Source of the DNA: Sporosarcina sp. E16_8 | GTDB lineage: Bacteria; Bacillota; Bacilli; Bacillales_A; Planococcaceae | DNA: 43,846 nt | Assembly (NCBI RefSeq): GCF_017347095.1 | Contig: NZ_JADPRZ010000027.1 | Span: 1-43,846 of the forward strand | Reading direction: 5' to 3' | In this document: in pieces, positions 40,385-43,846 of the stretch | How positions within the stretch are numbered: position 1 is the first letter of the stretch | Layout: each line of letters begins with the position of its first letter | Notes under the pieces: generated by a model | What the model was told of the DNA's origin: nothing | Database searches by the model: none | The model's input: the letters and a program-made list of their open reading frames with translations, nothing else | Translations under genes and position numbers: made by a program

Positions 40385-41389
40385 TCAGACTAACATTTCC
40401 TTAGCGATCAATTCATAGGATTTCAGCTTATCTTTAAAATCGTAAGCAATCATGACAAGCATCACTTCATCTGCATTGTATTCTTCTGCTATTTTTTCAA
40501 TCTCAGCCCGAACCTTTTTTGGCGTACCGACAATCATCCGTTTGCGATTTTCGAAAACCCGTAGCTGTTCGTAATGACTATACGGATAAGCTAGCGCCTT
40601 GTCGGGTGAAGGAGTTCCGACTGAGGGCATGCCCTGTTCAAGCATCACCATGGACAGATCAAGTGAAGAGATAATCCGCTCCGCTTCTTCTTCCGTTTCT
40701 GCACAGGCGAAGAAAACAGCAACTGCCTGCGTAGGCTTTTGCAAATAGACGGAAGGCTGGAACCTTTTACGGTAATGGTTCGCGTACGAAGGGCCGCCTT
40801 CTCCATTGATAAACTGCGCAAACATATACGGCAATCCCTTTTCTGCTGCGAGCAGTGCAGAACTTTGGCTTGATCCCAACATCCAGACTGGCGGTGCCTC
40901 TTCAGTGACCGGCGTCGCTTTCAAGCCTTGATACGCGTGATTTGCGGGCATTGTGTCATTCAAATACATGAGCAGATCATCCACTTGCTCTGGGAATTTA
41001 TTGACATCACGGTAGTTCCCGTCATGCAATGCATATGTCGCACGCGGCATTCCGCCCGGTGCACGGCCAACCCCTGCATCAATCCGTCCTGGAAAAAGCG
41101 CTTCAAGAAGCTTGAAATTCTCAGCTACTTTATAAGCTGAGTAATGAGGCAGCATGACGCCGCCCGACCCTAAACGGATTGTAGACGTAACAGATGCAAG
41201 ATGTGAAATAAGTATTTCAGGTGAAGACCCAGCAAGAGTCATTGCGTCATGGTGTTCAGAAACCCAGAACCGCGTATAGCCCCATTCCTCGGCTTTTTTT
41301 GCGAGTTGTGCTGTATGTTGTAGCGATTCCGCGGCGTTACTGCCTTCAGAAATCGGTGATTGGTCTAAAATGCTTAATTTTATGGACAT
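40385..41389 (-). CDS. LLM-class flavin-dependent oxidoreductase
   Basis: A 334-residue TIM-barrel protein of the luciferase-like monooxygenase family (group with YceB/YwcH-type, 'MsnO8-like' proteins). Features: SILDQSPISEG at the N-terminus, WGYTRFWVSEHHDAMTLAGSSPEILISHLA, RLGSGGVMLPHYSAYKVAENFKLLEALFPGRIDAGVGRAPGG with FMN-contact residues, and GTPKKVRAEIEKIAEEY near the end. Start ATG 41389, which has AGGGGGGAC about 5-8 nt upstream; an earlier start at 41419 does not. The substrate is unknown. Divergent from the type III polyketide synthase gene. Confidence 0.9.
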   Translation of the reverse strand: MSIKLSILDQSPISEGSNAAESLQHTAQLAKKAEEWGYTRFWVSEHHDAMTLAGSSPEILISHLASVTSTIRLGSGGVMLPHYSAYKVAENFKLLEALFPGRIDAGVGRAPGGMPRATYALHDGNYRDVNKFPEQVDDLLMYLNDTMPANHAYQGLKATPVTEEAPPVWMLGSSQSSALLAAEKGLPYMFAQFINGEGGPSYANHYRKRFQPSVYLQKPTQAVAVFFACAETEEEAERIISSLDLSMVMLEQGMPSVGTPSPDKALAYPYSHYEQLRVFENRKRMIVGTPKKVRAEIEKIAEEYNADEVMLVMIAYDFKDKLKSYELIAKEMLV

Positions 41390-41522
41390 AAAAGTCCCCC
41401 CTATCTTTAGTCCCTTCATTTTACATGAACTAGCTTGTTTACATGGTGGGCATGCTCAGGTTATTGGTTTGGTAAAGTCCTATTAAGGTAATAAATACTA
41501 TTAATGAAGCTGGAGGTTGCCT

Positions 41523-42602
41523 ATGCCAAAAATTCTTTCTGTCAGTACATTCAAACCGCCTCATGAAGTGAAACAGCAACAAGCAGTAGAATTGACTCGT
41601 TCACTTTTCAGTGAGAAATACAATGATATTGAACGGCTTTTGAAAGTCTTTCAAAATGGCGATATCGAGACGCGAAATGTCTGTATGCCCCTTGACTGGT
41701 ATGGAAAAGAGCATGACTTTGAAGAACGCAATAAGTTATACATTCAACACACTGTCGACTTCGGTGTACAAGCCGTGCTGTCGTGCCTCCAAGGGGAAGG
41801 CATGCTTGATGAACCGATTGAACCGTCTATGATTGACGCCATTTATTTCATTTCAAGTAGCGGGATTTCAACGCCAAGCATTGAAGCACGCATTATGAAC
41901 CGGCTTCCTTTTAGGGATAATACAAAACGTGTTCCGATCTGGGGACTCGGTTGTGCTGGAGGTGCTACAGGTATTAGCAGGGCCTATGAATATTGTCTTG
42001 CATTTCCCGAAGCAAACGTCCTTGTACTCTCAGCTGAATTATGCAGTTTGACGTTTCAGAAAGACGATTATTCAAAAAGTAATCTGGTAGGGGTCTCACT
42101 TTTTTCAGATGGGGTTGCTTGCGCATTGGTTTCTGGGGATAAATCTTCTGTGAAGGTTAAAAAAGCGATGCCTAGGGTTATTGCTACCACTTCCAAACTG
42201 ATGCCTGATTCTGAGGATGTTATGGGCTGGGAAGTTAAAAACTCTGGACTATACGTTGTTTTCTCAAAAAGTATTCCTGCTGTCATAACAAATTGGCTCG
42301 GGCCTTTCGTCCATGAATTCCTTAGCGAACACGGGCTAAAAAAAGACGATATTACACACTTCGTCGCACATCCAGGTGGTAAAAAGATACTTGAAGCTTA
42401 CGAAAAAGCACTAGGATTCGATCACAGTAAAACGGATATTTCACGCGATGTACTGCGTCACAATGGCAATATGTCATCCCCTACAATTCTTTACGTGTTA
42501 GAGAAGTTCATGGAAAGTGAACCTGCCGCCGGTGAATTCGGACTAATGGCAGCACTGGGTCCTGGATTTTGCGGTGAACTGCTGTTATTGAAATGGGAAT
42601 GA
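41523..42602 (+). CDS. bpsA: Type III polyketide synthase (chalcone synthase-like, BpsA-like)
   Basis: A 359-residue homodimeric condensing enzyme that extends acyl-CoA starters with malonyl-CoA, in Bacillus yielding alkylpyrones. The Cys-His-Asn triad is clear: Cys at about 144 in WGLGCAGGATG, His at about 283 in FVAHPGGKK, Asn at about 316 in RHNGNMSSPT. AALGPGFCGELLLLKWE is the typical C-terminal GPG loop. Start ATG 41523 with GGAGG 6 nt upstream; a TTG two codons earlier touches that site. The next gene, an ICMT-like methyltransferase, begins 12 nt later, forming the bpsA-bpsB arrangement. Starter chain length cannot be inferred. Confidence 0.93.
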   Translation: MPKILSVSTFKPPHEVKQQQAVELTRSLFSEKYNDIERLLKVFQNGDIETRNVCMPLDWYGKEHDFEERNKLYIQHTVDFGVQAVLSCLQGEGMLDEPIEPSMIDAIYFISSSGISTPSIEARIMNRLPFRDNTKRVPIWGLGCAGGATGISRAYEYCLAFPEANVLVLSAELCSLTFQKDDYSKSNLVGVSLFSDGVACALVSGDKSSVKVKKAMPRVIATTSKLMPDSEDVMGWEVKNSGLYVVFSKSIPAVITNWLGPFVHEFLSEHGLKKDDITHFVAHPGGKKILEAYEKALGFDHSKTDISRDVLRHNGNMSSPTILYVLEKFMESEPAAGEFGLMAALGPGFCGELLLLKWE

Positions 42603-42614
42603 GGTGTTTTGCAG

Positions 42615-43145
42615 ATGGTATTTTCCATTGTCATTTCAATCGTTATCTTACAGCGTCTTATAGAACTTGTTGTTGCGAAACGCAATGAGAAATGGATGCG
42701 TAGCCAAGGCGCATTTGAAGCGGGTGCCGCCCACTACCCCCTTATGGTTGCCATGCATACCGCATTTTTCATTTCACTTCTTGCGGAAGTCATTCTGCTC
42801 GATCGGTCACTATCGTCAGTATGGATTTTATTTCTCGTCATTTTTTTAGTGGCGCAGATTGCACGGATCTGGTGTCTTACTTCACTCGGAAAGTTCTGGA
42901 ATACAAAAATCATCATCTTACCTGGTGCGGACGTTGTGCAAAAAGGTCCGTATAAGTGGGTGCGCCATCCGAATTATGTAATTGTGACGACCGAGCTCTT
43001 GGTTCTTCCCCTCATGTTCGGCGCATATTTAACAGCAATCATTTTCACATTACTGAATGTCTGGATGTTATCCGTGCGGATTCCCGCAGAAGAGAAAGCA
43101 TTGAAGGAAGCGACGAATTATAAGGAGACGTTTTCGCTGGACTAA
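42615..43145 (+). CDS. bpsB: Isoprenylcysteine carboxyl methyltransferase-like protein (BpsB-like)
   Basis: A 176-residue integral membrane methyltransferase with about five helices. The family signature GPYKWVRHPNYV, followed by the helix pair and PAEEKALKEA, is the SAM/substrate site of ICMT-type enzymes. In Bacillus subtilis the gene after the type III polyketide synthase O-methylates alkylpyrones; the same order here, 12 nt apart, supports that role. Start ATG 42615 with GAGGTG 7-8 nt upstream; TTG 42609 is in frame. Confidence 0.9.
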   Translation: MVFSIVISIVILQRLIELVVAKRNEKWMRSQGAFEAGAAHYPLMVAMHTAFFISLLAEVILLDRSLSSVWILFLVIFLVAQIARIWCLTSLGKFWNTKIIILPGADVVQKGPYKWVRHPNYVIVTTELLVLPLMFGAYLTAIIFTLLNVWMLSVRIPAEEKALKEATNYKETFSLD

Positions 43146-43222
43146 TAATCGACGAACATATTCGATACCAACACATGAAACCTACTTTTCTAAAACGATA
43201 AAAAAAACGCTGAGCTCAACTA

Positions 43223-43249
43223 TTAACGGGTTCGGATGATGGGAAGAAA
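43223..43249 (+). repeat. 27-bp dispersed repeat, copy 3
   Basis: Same as the copies at 30164-30190 and 34974-35000 with two substitutions. Confidence 0.8.
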
Positions 43250-43270
43250 ACATTAAATAGCGTTCAAATT

Positions 43271-43309
43271 GGGGACACAATTCACATATGAATTGGTGTC
43301 TCCTTTTTT
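43271..43309 (+). terminator. Terminator after the polyketide operon
   Basis: GGGGACACAATTCA pairs with TGAATTGGTGTCTCC around CATA, followed by TTTTTTG. Confidence 0.8.
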
Positions 43310-43599
43310 GTTGTTACATCAATACTTTAACAGGTTTAACAAATGAATTAGCAAATCAATTCACAAGCGAATTGAAACTATCACATAAATTTATGTGGTG
43401 TCGTTAAATCTAGTGCTAAAAGGGTTGCGAATTGATATGCTAAAGGTAATTCGTAACACTTATTTCTTGTAGGATATTGAAGTTTTTATGTTAATCTAAA
43501 TAGAGATTGTGAAAGGTTTCACTCAAACTAACGGGGCAGGTTAGTTCAATACGTTCATTGCGAAATTGTATTGTAATTTAGAAGAAGGAGGTGAGGGAT

Positions 43600-43794
43600 T
43601 TGAGATATCGCAAAAGAATATCTTTTGCCATAATAGTTCCACTCTTGCTCATTATTACCTTGGAGACAGTGAATTTGATATTGTATAACAACGTCATGAG
43701 TATGTCTTTACCAGTCGCTGTTTTAATTAGCGCTGTCATTGGAAGGGAGTGTCAATATTTATGTGTAAATGACAATCCAACCTTTTCATTGTGA
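43600..43794 (+). CDS. Small hypothetical membrane protein (64 aa)
   Basis: TTG 43600 has an excellent ribosome site (AAGGAGGTGA, about 6 nt away); GTG 43591 in frame overlaps it. The 64-residue product has a basic N-terminus (RYRKRI) and two hydrophobic segments (SFAIIVPLLLIITLETVNLIL and SMSLPVAVLISAVIG), then a short polar tail with two cysteines (GRECQYLCVNDNP). It looks like a two-helix membrane peptide. No family recognised. Confidence 0.6.
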   Translation: MRYRKRISFAIIVPLLLIITLETVNLILYNNVMSMSLPVAVLISAVIGRECQYLCVNDNPTFSL

Positions 43795-43846
43795 ATACAC
43801 TTATTGCTTTTTTATAACTTACGAGTAGCACTTATTTGCTCTTAAT

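Larger units (their letters stand above)
43146..43599. other. 454-bp intergenic region
   Basis: Contains the third 27-bp repeat copy (43223-43249), a terminator (43271-43309), and a CACATAAATTTATGTG palindrome (about 43384-43399). No coding frame is convincing. Confidence 0.5.

Overview
The window looks like the chromosome of a low- to mid-GC, endospore-forming member of the Bacillales, most likely Planococcaceae and close to Sporosarcina. This rests on Shine-Dalgarno-led genes with frequent TTG/GTG starts, a FapR-type operator before fabI, a CcpA cre site before an acetate symporter, an argCJBD cluster, a GerA-family germinant receptor relic, SLH cell-wall proteins and an LCP ligase. The genus is an inference; no rRNA is present. 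There are no tRNAs, rRNAs, CRISPR arrays or intact transposases.

Layout. 0-3.5 kb: a broken SWIM-type fragment, ferritin, and a DUF485 protein plus acetate symporter operon behind a cre box. 3.5-8.6 kb (minus strand): two small coupled unknown genes, a decayed SLH gene, an intact SLH-SH3-NlpC/P60 wall hydrolase, a secreted protein with a copper-amine-oxidase-like domain, and an Rpn-family nuclease. 8.7-13 kb: the argCJBD operon, divergent from fabI across a dense regulatory region. 13.9-18.6 kb: a five-unit 20-bp tandem repeat, argH directly coupled to an NhaC-type antiporter, and a gerA-family pseudogene. 18.7-24.5 kb: a CDF metal exporter behind a promoter-leader-terminator unit, an LCP protein, an unknown gene paired with a TRM11-like methyltransferase, and a Cache-GGDEF diguanylate cyclase. 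24.8-30.1 kb: an orphan EcsB-like protein, leucyl aminopeptidase, a membrane-anchored MutS-like ATPase and an AlkD-like glycosylase.

30.1-35 kb is an accessory stretch. It holds an EamA exporter behind an 18-codon leader peptide with competing hairpins, a frameshifted csaA, VOC and DUF1569 genes, several families of short dispersed repeats, and an ORF-less group II intron relic. 35-43.8 kb: a PadR regulator with a HAAS-DUF4097 gene split by an in-frame stop, DinB-like and M28 peptidase genes, a UPF0178 gene, a GNAT acetyltransferase behind another 18-codon leader peptide, an LLM-class oxidoreductase, a type III polyketide synthase with its ICMT-like partner, and a small membrane protein.

The most interesting points are two leader-peptide/SD-sequestering units that look like translational attenuators for efflux and acetylation genes, the argH-antiporter coupling, the CDF leader with terminator, the membrane MutS paralogue, the related 20/21-bp repeat arrays, and the concentration of freshly broken genes (single-base deletions and one stop codon).
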